A stretch of 64,000 bases of DNA, from positions 4,278,001-4,342,000 of the forward strand of contig NC_056049.1 of assembly GCF_004379255.2 (NCBI RefSeq), written 5' to 3'. The notes under the pieces are model-generated. The model was given only the letters and a program-made list of their open reading frames with translations. It was not told the origin of the DNA and made no database searches. How positions within the stretch are numbered: position 1 is the first letter of the stretch; every line of letters starts with the position of its first letter. The DNA is from Salvia splendens (Eukaryota; Streptophyta; Magnoliopsida; Lamiales; Lamiaceae). A program made the translations under genes and the position numbers. Below, piece by piece: positions 24,736-38,000 of the stretch.

Positions 24736-24739
24736 CATT

Positions 24740-24810
24740 TTCCTTGCCAAGAGTCGAACCCGAGTCTATTGCTTGGAAGGCAATTATCCTAACCATTGGA
24801 CTACAAACAC
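24740..24810 (-). tRNA. Decayed tRNA-Gly(UCC)-like gene, probable pseudogene
   Basis: The minus strand folds as a tRNA: D-arm GTCC..GGAT, anticodon stem ATTGC/GCAAT with loop CTTCCAA (anticodon TCC), and a T-arm with loop TTCGACT. It matches plant tRNA-Gly(UCC) in the middle. The acceptor stem GTGTTTG/CAAGGAA has mismatches at 1-72 and 3-70, and there is no TTTT terminator directly downstream, so it is probably inactive. Confidence 0.65.
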
Positions 24811-25094
24811 TAGTTGAGATATTTTGAAAACTAATTATTAAAAATGCTTAGTGCCTTACTAATTATTTGTTAGCTTCGTTAAAGTAGACCCCTAAATAGT
24901 TTTAGATTTACATGAATTTATTCGCAATAAGGTTATATTTAATTAGTATGATTGGGAAAATGAATAAATAAAATTATGATTAAAAAGTAGAATTCGGTGA
25001 AACGAGAATTTGCTTCTTCGAGTTATTAAGATGATTAATTTTATACATAAAATGAAGGTTTTTCCCAATTTTTGTAGTTATTTAAATATAAGAA

Positions 25095-25215
25095 AATGCT
25101 TAGGGCGTGCCTTAGGGCGCCCCACTGCAGGTGGAATGGTAGGAGGATAAAATGCTGACGTGGCGATGCATAGGACGGGCTTTATGGCGCCCCTTAGGGC
25201 GCCCCATGCTCTTAG
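25095..25215. repeat. GC-rich MITE remnant
   Basis: GGGCGCCCCACTGC near the left and GGCGCCCCTTAGGGCGCCCC near the right, in an AT-rich region, resemble the ends of another Harbinger-type MITE. The boundaries are unclear. Confidence 0.35.
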
Positions 25216-27009
25216 CTTGAAAAGAAAATTTGGATACTACTATTAAACTAACAAATATTGAGGTTTTAACTGCAATTGAGTTTTAATTAATTTAGTTGGG
25301 TGTTTGCGAATATAGAAAGGGTCCCTTTGTTTTACAAAGTTAAAGAGTGGAATAAAGGTTCAATGATGGGCCAATAATGGTAGTATTTGTGTTGATATAT
25401 GGATAATTGAAGATCGATAGTAAAAAACAATTATTTGGTAGGGTTCAAAAATAGATTAGTCATCATATTTTTGGTGGACATAAAATAAAAAGGATAGCAT
25501 ATTTTTCTTCGAAGGAGGAAGTAACATTGGAGTATTATTTTTAGGTATATATAATTGAGCATGAGATAAATTAATATAGATTTTATTTAGGATTAAATAA
25601 GTTATAGGAATGTAATGTGATCTATGATCTCAAGATATGTTGTAATTTCGATAATGTGGAGATGAACTAAAATACATTGTTACATGAATTAAGAGAAATT
25701 ATCAATCGAAGTCAAACAAGAGATAAGAATAAACATGACTTTTAGTCACGAGTAATGGTGGAAACTGTAAGGAATGAGTTAAAATTGTTAGTGTTACACA
25801 TTCTTTTTATTCTAACATGGCAAATTATACATACATACAATTTTTTTTTAAAATGGGACTATTAAGTATTAGTACTAACATAAAAAAACATTTATTACTC
25901 TCTCTTTCAACAAACACACATCAAATGATTTATGTTTTGAAATGAAAACGAGTAACGATGCTACGCTTAAACCTACTGCACTTTCCACATCCATCAGTTT
26001 CACAGTATTAACCAAATCCAATTGTAAATCAGAATTTAATTTGATTTTACGTCGACTTATATTTCATGATTAATACTTTTTGTTTTTACATCATAAAATA
26101 ACAGACCGAAAAATCTCTGTAGTCTTGTAGTACAAATTTGAGTACATGACAAAATACTTATGATTTATTCAAAATCTTCAAATTATTATTAAATCCAAAT
26201 TTTGATGATCCAAATTCATTTAAATACTTGGACAAGAAAAAGAGTCATTTATTAAGAGAGTGAAGAGCATAAAACGAATATGAGGTCCAATTCAGTTCAT
26301 CTATCCTTATTAGCTATTGTTTTCAGGTCTTATTCAACCCACTTATATGGCTATAAAAGCTAAACCAGCTTCCACCTTTCCACTCGAAAAAATAAAATAC
26401 AACCAAATTTTATTTTACATTTTGGTAAGTAATGAAAATCAAATTGAAATTATTGAAAGTAACAAAAAATATTAAGTTTAATACCCTACTTTAGTAACAG
26501 TGATGGGCTAGGTGCATCCACAAACAATGGGCTGGAATTAGAAGCATCTTGCTATGTGATTGGGCCTTGATATATTTAAACAATTACAGTTGCAAGAAAA
26601 CAAATCTGCATCTTTGATTTGAATCATGTTAAAATTATTTGTTGGTTTAAGGAGCTGATAAACAACAGAGCCTCTTCATTTTTTAAATTATTTGTTGGTT
26701 TTTGGGGTGATTTTCTAGCAATTTATAGTCATCAATGTATTTCGTTTTTATGGCCTAAAAAATTTGAATATTGATTATGGACCTAATACACCTTTAATCA
26801 GCCATAAGTCCTCTAAATTAATTTATAAACTGATAATACAACTAATTTAATTAATAATTATATGATTAAGACCCATGAAAAGAAATGAAATGCCTATGAG
26901 GTATAAGGGCATTTTCGTCTTTATAATTTTTATCAATGAAAACTATAATGCGTATCAAACGAAGGTCTTAAAAATATTACTTACAATCGGCCCAAAACAC
27001 TATCTCATG
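25216..27009. other. Spacer between the two HIPP genes, no gene seen
   Basis: AT-rich DNA downstream of the shortened HIPP copy. I see no coding sequence or RNA gene. Confidence 0.45.
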
Positions 27010-28185
27010 TTAACCATCATGACTAGGTTCATTTGGTGGGTCAACGAACGTGACATTTTTATCGGGCTTCTCGGGCTCCTCAATCACGACGACTTTGGGC
27101 TTCTCGGGCTCCTTCGGTTTTTCGGGTTGTTTGGGCATTTCGGGCTTGGGAGGTTCAACGAATTCGATGCCTTTGATGACTTTTGCGCCTTTGCAGCATA
27201 ATCTATCTCGAATTTTCTCAGGGTTGTTACTTACAATAGTGATTCTCACCTTGTTTTCCTTCTCTCTAATTTCTCTTGTCCAAAACAAATATTATAAACT
27301 TAGCAATCAAAGAAGAAAGCTGAAATAGTGAATAGCGTAAAGTTGATATATGATTATGATGGATGACATGCATTATCTTGTGGTGGATTATAAAAAAGAC
27401 TAATTAATCAATTTTTAATCGCCACTAAAAAAAAATAAAATAGTAGGAGTAAATGATAAGAACAGAAAAAAAATACTCCTATGTCTCTAATAAATTGATA
27501 TAACTTTACTTTTTTGTCCGTGATTAATTGACATATTGATTTATTATTATTATTTTTGGACATAGACCTACATTACACTATCACTTTTCACTCACTTTCC
27601 ACAACAACGGCGAATATGAGTCTTAGCCCAAATTAAATCGGACAATATCATACGAACGTGAGTTCAGATGGGTAAAAAGTACTCACGGGGAAATTTGCAG
27701 ATAATTCTCCTGACTTTCTCGTAGCAGCAAGGACATTGGAGATTAACTGTGAGCACCATAAGTGACACCTGTTTCATTTCATCCAAAACTCAATTGATTA
27801 AAGGGCTAAACTGCAATTCAATACTCCATCCGTTTCTCCATAGTTGAGTCATTTTTCCATTTTGAGAAGTTTCCTCATAGTTGAGTCATTTCCCTATATA
27901 ATAACTTTTTCTCTCTCTTACTTTATTCTCTCTACTTTATTCACTTTCTACTTTATTCTCTCTACTTTTTCCCTCTCTTACTTTTTTATCTATTTCCCTC
28001 TCTTACTTTTTATCTATTTATTTAACACATTCAACATCTCTTTCTTAAACTCCGTGCCAAAAAGTTTTGCATCAACTATGAAGAAACGGAGGGAGTACTT
28101 ATTAATGTTATTCATCATTCTTCACTATAATCATCAATAACCCCATAAATATGGTCAAGAAAATTTTGAGTACCTTTTCATCCAT
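27010..28185 (-). CDS. Shortened tandem paralogue of the HIPP gene, 118 aa
   Basis: It has the same three-exon layout and phases as the copy at 22186-23279: 28185-28174 (MDEK), 27768-27687 and 27272-27010. The CxxC motif is kept in NLQCPCCYEKVRRIICKFP. Exon 3 has an in-frame loss of DQVYK, CCNPEK has become SNNPEK, and the Pro/Lys repeat is short (EKPKEPEKPKVVVIEEPE). The frame ends PSHDG with no Gly/Cys-rich tail and no CaaX box. The protein could still bind metal but would not be prenylated. It is either a functional diverged copy or an early pseudogene; the open frame and intact splice sites favour the first, without proof of expression. Confidence 0.75.
27824..28095. mobile_element. Stowaway MITE in the first intron of the shortened HIPP gene
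   Basis: The left end CTCCATCCGTTTCTCCATAG and the complement of the right end CTCCCTCCGTTTCTTCATAG are inverted repeats; both flanks are TA (27822-27823 and 28096-28097). The interior is CT-rich and non-coding. It is absent from the corresponding intron of the longer paralogue, which is only about 115 bp, so it inserted after the duplication. Confidence 0.85.
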
Positions 28186-30129
28186 GGATGACTTGATACA
28201 ATTATTGGGAGCAAAATTGATGAGAGGGAAGAAAGAGACTTTTGGAGAGAGAAGTAATTATAGGAGGAGAAAGAGAGAACAGAAGAAGGAAATTGGAATT
28301 ACTTGAAAAAAGAATGATATAAGGAAACATCACCACTTGATTCATATTCAAACTAAGACAGCTTTCATTAAATTTTTTTAATAAATGTGGGACATGTCGA
28401 CTAACAATTGGCCTTTCAGTTGAAATTTATAAATTTTCATTTAGGTCTATTCTATTGCTACTCGATAACTTTGGCTTATCTAAGCGTTTGATGATCGTTC
28501 ATATCAATTTTTAAGGATGAGATATTATTTTATCAATTGGAATATACAGTTTTTTTTTTATTTTGAACAAAAATTATTTTATATACAATGACGTAGCACC
28601 AAAGAAGCTTCGAATTTGAAATTAAGGTCTTGCAAAATGGCTCTATGCGGCTGCTGAAGACTTAAAGCAAATTAATTTTATTAATTATAAAGAATGAAAA
28701 AATTAAAGTGTGTAGATATAAATGAGAGGATAAAAAAAGTATGAAAATGTCTAAGTTCAAAAAAATGTAAAAGTGCAAAAGAAAATAAAACAAGCTGGCA
28801 AACATCAAAGTCAAGATCAAGGGATCACTCATTATAATTTTAATAATGTCCAGTGACTTCATTAGTGAAAATCTCAAAATTCATAGATAATTTATATAGT
28901 TCATTCATAATGACTAAAACAAATTAATTAAGATGGAGTTTTTATAAAATTAAATCAGTTACAGGCTTCAGAATTAAACTCAATTGGAGATCAATTTAAA
29001 GAAAACTAATTCATTATTGGTGATAAAAAGCCCAAAATATTGTCCATATTTTTTGTAAATAGTTTGGCCCATTAAAAAATATTACAGTCCATTCCGTCAG
29101 TGTCAATATGATGTGTGCTGATACTTTTTTTCATTATTATACATATTTTCATTATAGTGCGAATAAATAAAATAGACTCCTATTAATAAATTGTGAGTTT
29201 TGCTATCAATTTTTCCTATATTCAATTTTTAATATTGTTTATAAGGAAATTTTCTAAAACTTATAAATTATATTAATATTTACTTTATTTATCGTGTACT
29301 GCATCATCTAATTCTTTATAGTCATGATCTAGACGTTTTGAATATTATGAGTTGTTAATTAATTATTTTGTATTTATAGTGTTTCAGTATTGTACTGTGA
29401 GGTTATTGTCTTATTAGTTTTCTGAAGTATTATACTGACAAATGATAAAACTGATGGAGGTGTGAGAGAGTATATATAGTTGAATCCAATTCCTCCAATT
29501 CCATAAAATTTAATACTACATTTGTATAAGCCTTATATTTAAGCCAAGAAATGAGGCAAGTTGAAAAGGAATAGTATTATTCATTGAATCAGGAGAATAG
29601 TATTTCCCTTTAGATAACCATGTAGTAACATACCTAAATCTTGGCTTGTATATATGGTCAAATATCTAATACTCCATTCATTGTTACATATGTATATTGG
29701 ATTTAATTACCAGAAAATATATGTCTTTTTAACATTTTTGTTCAACCACTGGTAGTGATGAATTGCTGCACACTAATTTGGCAATGCTAACATATGTAGT
29801 ATATTCTCAATCTCGGCATAAGTGCTTTTTAAAAAAAATGATTATTGATTTGATTTTGGTAAGTCTTCATATGTGATAAGCATCTATTTTATATTCCATT
29901 TTCCATTAACATGCAACTGCTATTAGCCTTGCACTATACTCCGAATAAGAATAATAAACATAAGTAGTTTTCAAGAGACCTCTCTTTCAACTACTACCTC
30001 CCAATTTAATTTCATAATTGAGACACATCCATTTCGTTTGCATTCATAAAACTCTCTCTTCCATTGTTTGTGCCTTGAGTGACCGTTACCATATTCTCCA
30101 TCACCAATTAATATTTTCATATATCTCAA

Positions 30130-30272
30130 TAGAGCTCGGCCCGGCCCGGCCCGGCCCGAAATTTACCTTACGGCATACTACATCTTTAAGTCGGGACCAC
30201 CAATATTTTTGGCCCAGCCCAAAACATTTACTAGGTCGGGTCACTTTTGACAGTTCTAATTGTCTAGTCTTT
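30130..30272. repeat. GGCCC-rich element, possible hAT-type MITE
   Basis: TAGAGCTCGG followed by five GGCCC units begins at about 30130, and the block ends with GGTCACTTTTGACAGTTCTA. The complement of that end, TAGAACTGTCAAAAGTGACC, resembles ends of plant hAT-type MITEs. No clear 8-bp duplication is visible. Confidence 0.3.
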
Positions 30273-32721
30273 TTCTTGTCAAGATTACGCAACGCCATGC
30301 TTGATATGATTCAAATTGTTCACCCGGTGATTGTGAAAGACACTTAAATTAACTTGTAGGCAGCTCAAATTCTTGGAATTTTGGGATACAAATATCAAAA
30401 GAATTTGACTAGGAGTTGATGGTTGTGAGGTTTTGATTTGTGCCCACAATCCCACATTGGAAAATTGATAATGATATTGAGATTGAGAGCAATGTGGATG
30501 TGGGGAATGTAGCAATAAATCCCCACTCATTAAGATGCCTTTGGTCCATGAGTTTGTCCTTGGCCTTTTTGGTTAATCATGATTCTCCTTCACTCTTTGG
30601 GTGAAGTTTTTGGGTGAAACTTTATTTCATTTGTGTGCATATTTGCCTATATTTGCACAACCCATCATCTATTATCCACACCATGTTACTTGAATAAAAA
30701 TAGGCATCTCATTATACCTTTATCCACTTGATACATCATGTATATGTGATTTACATGACATTGTTCTGAAATTAAGTAACATATCATATATATTCAACCG
30801 AACAACATTCGTAAGGTTCAATTTTATCTCATCGAACTTAATAGGGCATTGCATAAGGTAACACTAAAATAAGTAACATCACAAGATATAGGTATGATTT
30901 GGAAAAACATAATCCAAACTACTTAGGAAATGACACTACGCTTTTGCTCTTTTTTTTTGGTCAACTGAAGAACTGTGCAGCACTAAACCACTTTCAATGA
31001 AGTAGGTTTGCTTCCATCTTAAAAATCTCCCATTTATAGAAATCATGTGTTGATATCAAAAAGAAGTTGCGCCTTTTGCCTTCCTCTCCTACTATTCAAT
31101 TTTTATATGTTGAATCTTTTGATTTAACACAGTGTTTCAAATTTTATTGAGTAATTTGAAAACACAAATATGAGGTGAGAATTAATTCAGCTAACAGTCT
31201 GAGATCATAATACCAATTTCTCATACCATAAATTTTTACATAACAATTATTTAAGACAACTTTATGTAACAACCTCCTACTAAAACATTAGTAATGAACT
31301 CCTTTAATTCAAGAAATTCTTTACTGAAGACTTATACTTAACGATCGATAGTAATACTTATTGTTGATGTATAAGTATGATATAGAGAAATACTACTATC
31401 GATGTCTACTAAAGAATCATGCGATTGAACAACAACCTTCTTGAATCTAGAAGTTTCATCTCATACCATATAATTGTGCGTTGAGCATATAGCGAACTAT
31501 TCCATCGCTTTTTACTAAGGAATATTGTGTGTTCATCGTCATTCAAGGGGGATACACTCGTCACACTATGATCTATTTATCATACTAGTAATACTTATTA
31601 TATGCGACAACACTTCACAGAAAGTAATCATATAAAGCTTGATGTTAAATCTGGTCTCCATGAAATAATGATAGATAAATTTTGCATGTATGTTCTTGAG
31701 TAATATCAACCTCAATTTGGAGTCTAGCAAAATGTATATATAGTATACAATTTTTATAATGGCAAGAGAGTGTCTCCCTAGATCGACAGAATTAAGCACC
31801 TAATGTTAAATAGGTTCTGCCAAAAAAATGTTACAGCCTCACCACAATCTGCATTTTTTTTGGGAGAACAAGGAAGACATCGAACAAAATCGTTTTGAGT
31901 TACTTTTATATGTAAAATTGCAATTTTACTTCTCTTTAAAGTAAAAATTCATAATTACCTCGTCGATTACTTATATTGATTCCACTCCTTCCAAATTTGT
32001 ATCCATTTTCACCAGTCACACCACACAACCATTTTTCTTAGAACGATTAAAAGTGATCGAATATATTGTATCCTAAAAAATGATATAGACAGTGAAAAGA
32101 TTTCTTTTAAATATGATATATATAGACGATAAAAAATATAGTAGTATTCTTTTTGGACAACACACGCACATCAGGAATTCATAAAATTTTTAAACTGAGA
32201 AGAAAACATATTGTACATTGGGTTGTGCTTTTTCATCGTACAAATCGAAAGAAAATATTTCTAAATCCGGTAAATTTATTCGCGATTGAGATATTCAAAA
32301 TTTAGGTAGATTGCTTAAAAAACACTACCTCAATTCAATCGAGGAACATGCTAGTTCACTGCTACTGTCAGTGTGTGTATGTTATTTTCAAAAAAAAAAT
32401 TGCTGTTTAAATTAAATAGAAACTCAATTTTATTATGATTAGAGAAATATACAAACTCGAAGACTTCACAAGAGAAGTGTGCGTCAAGTCAACGAAGGTC
32501 CAGAAAAAGTGTGGGCCCGACAACAATGTGAACGCGTTCGGTAGGCAGGACTCCTCACAACTGTAGGTGGGCCCATCTTTCAGCAAGTCAAATTAGTGGG
32601 ACCACTTCCACATAGAGTGCCACAAAATCACCTTTTTTTTACACTTGGCGCTATCTTAAAATTAAAATAAAATGAAAACACAAATCAATAAATAATGAAC
32701 ACATTATTTTTGAAGGTCTTG

Positions 32722-32782
32722 TTAAAAATACTATTCAACCGAAGGGTCTCTATTAAAAATACTATTCAACCGTAGGGTCTCT
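32722..32782 (+). repeat. 31-bp tandem direct repeat
   Basis: The block TTAAAAATACTATTCAACCG plus AAGGGTCTCTA occurs twice in a row with one A/T difference. Confidence 0.8.
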
Positions 32783-34936
32783 AATAAGATAGAGATTATC
32801 TTCTTCTTTTTCTTTGATAAGATGGGGATTTTTAACTTGTATGGAATAAAAGGTTTCAAATAATAACCCTGTTATTTCTTCAATATTTTATTAATGTGAA
32901 AAATTTCTCAAATTTTGAAGGAAAACAGAAAATTAAATCTCAAAATCAAATTTCGCTTCTTCTTCCAAATTATATTGTCACTGCACTTGCAAGTGTTTCT
33001 TCTATTTCAATTAATGTGAGTAATGGAACTGTTTCAGTGAGAGTTATAATGATAGGAACTTTTATGTAATAAATTCAGTCCTTCAGAGCATTCACGAGTT
33101 CATTAATTATTGATGAATACTTCTCATTTCTTCCACCTATCTTTAATTTAATTACATAGAGCTGAGCTGAGCTGAACCTTCACTGTCCCCAGCATTTTCA
33201 TTAAAACTGATATTCACAATTCAGTGTAAAAAAAATGTTTTACCATTAATAATATACTACTAAATTGGGCTCTCCTATATGTTTCTATGAAATTGTCATG
33301 TGTTGTGTACACTTCCATTTTGAGGAATTATGAACACAATTGGGATAGTATCACACTTAATAATTCTCTATTAAATTCATGAATTCAAAAATTTACATTT
33401 CAGTAGTGAAAGAGCTCGGAATTTAAGGAGGAAAGTAATTAATTTCGATTACATCGCATTCAGTCAAATACTAATTTGATGAGTGGAAAAAATCAGTTGA
33501 ATTGAACCAAATTCCAAAGATAGAGATTCAAAAAGAGCAAAGCGATGAGCAATATGTGAGGTTCAAACCAGCCACGGTATGAACACATGCTCAACACACG
33601 AATTCAGACGTCAGTACTAACTCCGTCTGGTAATCACCGAAGATCTCCCCTTCCCAACTTAACGGCGTCAAAAAAACAAACAGTTTGCTTGTGGACAACA
33701 CGGAGCGAAAATCCGACGTGGCAGCTCCCCATTGGGTCCCACGAAGATTCCACGGATACTGCTGATGTGGCTAACGTACGAAAGTGTGTCGGAATCAAGA
33801 CAGCACGTGACACTCTCACGCTTCAAAAGTAGCAGACCTTCCGCCACTACCATTAATAGCTTATTACGCCACGTGTTGTTTACTCTTTTCTTAATTTAAT
33901 TAGGGGCTATTATTAATTTATGAATGATCAACGAAGAAATTGACTAACACTTTATTTCTCACATCCACGAAAAAACAGTGACATGAAATAGACTATGGCA
34001 TGTCGAGATCGCATGTATACGTACACGCACGTATGTGTGACATGTATAATTGAAAGAGTTGTTTTTCCAATCCTAAATTACTATGATTAATTTTGTTCAA
34101 TTCTAAAATTGCTAACCAGTGATTTTCTTCTTTAATAGTGGGAGATTGGCATTTATTATAAGAATTTGCTTAGATTTCAATTAAAACTTTATTACTATAA
34201 TTTGTGTTATATCATCAATGAGGATATCAGGGTACTAACCACTAACAGTGATTTTTTTCTTCACAAAATGGTAAATATATCTAATTTAATGTAGGCAAAT
34301 AGCGTCTAAGTATAAAATACTAATCAATATTTGCGGCAAACTGACGGATTCCAAAAATAATTATAGCTTTGAATTGTCATAAAATACTAGATAGGTCGTG
34401 AGTTATCCTAAAATAGAATAATTCAAAATCCAAGTCACGGCTAGTTTTTCGATATAGCTTTGTTTACATATAAGAGTAATTCACAGTAATGAATTATGAC
34501 TTCGTCATCTATGTATCAAAGTTCACAATCAAGTCACCGAAAAAAGACTCTGAATTTGCTCCAAAACTAAAATAGTAAGAACGACTAATTTTATCTTTAA
34601 TATCTTAAAATAACTAGTATTTTAATTGTACTAAAGAATTCAAATAGAATTCAATAATCATTAAAATTATTCTGATTAATCTTCTTATCTCTACTTTTTT
34701 TTTAACCAGACACAACACGTGACAATATGTCTTCTTTCCTCGATTCCAAATTCCTTTACGATTCTGACAGCCTTGATTTTACCAGTAATAAGTAATAAAG
34801 CTATCGGCACCCCATTGATTTTCCACATCCAATCAATTGCATACTAAAAAAATCAGTGTAGAAATTTCAAATTAAGGATTCCATCACCAAAAACCATTTT
34901 TTTTAAAAAAATAAAAAATAAAAGGCCCAAAATCCT

Positions 34937-34944
34937 TTATATAT
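34937..34944 (+). promoter_or_regulatory. Probable TATA box of the oligopeptide transporter gene
   Basis: TTATATAT in CCTTTATATATGCAAC lies 78 bp before the start codon at 35022, consistent with a leader of about 45-50 nt. Confidence 0.55.
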
Positions 34945-35021
34945 GCAACGAGACACTGACAGAGCAGAGCTAACAACAATCATCACAAAGCAACAAAAAA
35001 CCTCCAAAACCCCATCCCTCA

Positions 35022-38000
35022 ATGGTGACCGATTCCGCCACGAAACCCTCCGGCGACGAGGCCGAGCGGTGCCCCGTGGAGGAGGTGGCGCTGGTGGTGC
35101 CGGAGACCGACGACCCGACCCTCCCCGTCATGACATTCCGCGCCTGGGTCCTCGGCATCTCCTCCTGCGTCCTCCTCATGTTCCTCAACACCTTCTTCAT
35201 CTACCGCACTCAGCCCCTCTCCATCTCCGCCATCCTCATGCAGATCGCCGTCCTCCCCGTCGGCAAGTTCATGGCCGCCGCGCTCCCGGAAAAGGAGTAC
35301 TCCCTCTTCGGCCGGTGGCGATTCAGCCTCAACCCGGGGCCCTTCAACATCAAGGAGCACGTCATCATCACTGTCATGGCCAATTGCGGCGTCTCCACCG
35401 GCGGCGGTGACGCCTACTCCATCGGCGCGATTACTGTCATGAAGGGCTATTACAAGCAGACGCTCAATTTCGTCTGCGCTCTCTTGATTGTGTTGACTAC
35501 TCAGGTGAAAAAGTTGTTCAATTTCTGATTTGGGGCTAAAATTGAAGTCTTTAACCTAGAATTGCATTTCATTAACTGATTGCAGCTGGTGGGATATGGA
35601 TGGGCTGGGATGTTGAGGAAGTACTTGGTTGATCCAGTTGAGATGTGGTGGCCTTCCAATGTTGCTCAAGTTTCCTTGTTTAGGTAAAACAAAATAAAAA
35701 AATGTTTCTTTATGTTCATTTCTTCATTTTACATCGTCCCATTTCTTGTTTTAGCATCTGGTTTTCATAAAAATACCACCTTTAAAGATTTTGTGAACCA
35801 AGGGTGTAGTCGAGTGGCAACCTTAAATCCTTGTCTCACCCTTCAAGGTGCCTACAAATCAGCACGTGGAATAGTCACTGGGTTCTCGCCGGTGGATACC
35901 TTAGTCTAACAACCATTTCTTGTGTTCTTCATTCTTCATCATTTCATTTCTTGTTTTAGCATCTGGTATTCTGGTTTTCATAAATTAGCACATTTAAAGG
36001 TAGAGATTTTGTTCGAGTTCCTTGAATTTGGATAGCATAAAAAGAAACTTTTCCTCTCTACTTGTTGGTTGTGGTTTGAAATTCCCATGGTGTAAGATGC
36101 TGAAAAAGAACAAGTAGAATAAAGATTGCTTTTCCACTAGTCCACTTTGGAAGACTGTGATCCATAAAAAGAGCTGAATAATTGGAGAATTTTTGTCCTT
36201 TTTCTCCATGTTGTGTGTCTTGTCTCCTAAGCGTGACTCTCGTGTACCTTTTGTGACAGGGCCCTTCACGAGAGAGAGTCTAAGTCGATGGGGATGACAA
36301 GGATGCGGTTTTTCCTCATCTGCATGGCGGGAAGCTTCATCTACTACTTGTTCCCCGGATACCTGTTTCAGATCCTGACCTTCTTCTCTTGGGTGTGTTG
36401 GGTGTGGCCTCGCAGCATCACTGCTCAGCAGATTGGCTCGGGTTACCATGGGCTTGGTGTGGGTGCATTCACCCTCGACTGGGCTGGGATTTCAGCCTAC
36501 CATGGCAGCCCTTTGGTGACACCGTTTTCCTCTATCCTTAATGTCATGGTCGGGTTCATCATGTTCATATACATCATTGTCCCCGTGTGTTACTGGAAGT
36601 TCAACACCTTTGATGCGCGGAAATTCCCTATATTTTCAAACCAGCTGTTTACCTCCAGCGGGCATAAATATGATACTACTAAGATCTTGACACCACAATT
36701 TGATCTTAATATATCTGCCTATGAAAAGTATAGCAAGCTCTACCTTAGCCCTCTCTTTGCCCTCTCAATTGGCTCGGGATTTGCGAGATTCACAGCAACG
36801 CTCACCCATGTAGCGCTGTTTCATGGCAGGTTTGGCAGAAGAAGCTCATTGATGCATGAATTAACGTCGTTTTGTGATGATTTTATAACTCTGAGATGTT
36901 TGGGCAGTGATATCTGGAAGCAGAGTCGAGCTGCAGTGCAGAACGCTAAAGCGGACGTCCACACAAAGCTGATGAGGAGTTACAAGCAGGTGCCTCAATG
37001 GTGGTTCCTGGTTCTACTAGTGGGCAGCATTGTGTTGTCCCTATTAATGTCGTTTGTCTGGAAAGACGACGTGCAGCTACCCTGGTGGGGGTTGCTCTTC
37101 GCCTTCGCATTGGCTTGGATCGTCACGCTCCCAATTGGAGTCATTCAAGCCACTACTAATCAGGTAAAGAAAGGTTTAATCAAAACATTGTGAAATGCAT
37201 CAACTAACTGTGTTTGATCAAATGAATGCAGCAACCAGGATATGACATAATCGCGCAGTTCATCATCGGCTACATCCTCCCGGGGAAACCCATTGCGAAT
37301 CTGCTCTTCAAGATATACGGACGAATCAGCACGATCCATGCTCTCTCGTTTCTTGCGGATCTCAAGCTCGGCCACTACATGAAGATCCCACCACGGAGCA
37401 TGTTCTTGGCTCAGCTCGTTGGAACACTAGTTTCCGGGACAGTGAACCTGGGAGTTGCGTGGTGGATGCTGGAAAACATCGAAAACATCTGCGACATCGA
37501 GTCATTGCACCCTGAGAGTCCCTGGACATGCCCCAAGTTCCGTGTCACCTTTGACGCGTCCGTGATATGGGGCCTGATCGGGCCGGAGAGGTTGTTCGGA
37601 GCAGGAGGGTTGTACCGGAACTTGGTGTGGTTGTTCCTGGTCGGAGCCGTGTTGCCGGTTCCTGTATGGCTGTTGAGCAAAATGTTCCCAAACAACAAGT
37701 GGATACCCCTCATCAACATTCCGGTCATTTCCTACGGTTTTGCCGGAATGCCTCCGGCCACGCCCACCAACATCGCCAGCTGGATCGCTACGGGCACCAT
37801 ATTCAACTACTTCGTGTTTAAATATAGAAGGACGTGGTGGCAACGATACAACTACGTTCTGTCGGCTGCACTGGATGCTGGGACGGCTTTCATGGGAGTC
37901 CTCCTGTTTTTCGCTCTGCAGAACGAGGGCAAGAATGTCAAGTGGTGGGGGTCGGAGCCCGATCACTGCCCACTCGCAACCTGCCCGACCGCACCCGGGA

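Larger units (their letters stand above)
28186..34936. other. Long AT-rich intergenic region
   Basis: 6.7 kb without a recognisable gene. Visible items are a GGCCC tandem run at 30133-30158, a block with 'cccacattggaaaattgataatg' character near 30450 that resembles TRIM or LTR leader sequence, a 31-bp direct repeat at about 32722-32782, and G-box CACGTG cores near 33871 and 34718. The open frame at 33587-33832 has no family resemblance. Confidence 0.45.

Noticed and set aside
27844..28140. Plus-strand hydrophobic 98-aa open frame
   Set aside because: It lies almost wholly within the CT-rich interior of a Stowaway MITE.
33587..33853. Open frames on both strands upstream of the OPT gene
   Set aside because: There is no family resemblance, conserved motif or splice context; the region is likely promoter or spacer.
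35019..35360. Minus-strand acidic open frame
   Set aside because: It is a shadow of the GC-rich OPT exon 1.
34943..35410. Plus-strand 155-aa open frame rich in Arg, Pro and His
   Set aside because: It is out of frame with the GC-rich first exon of the OPT gene, whose own frame is clearly conserved.
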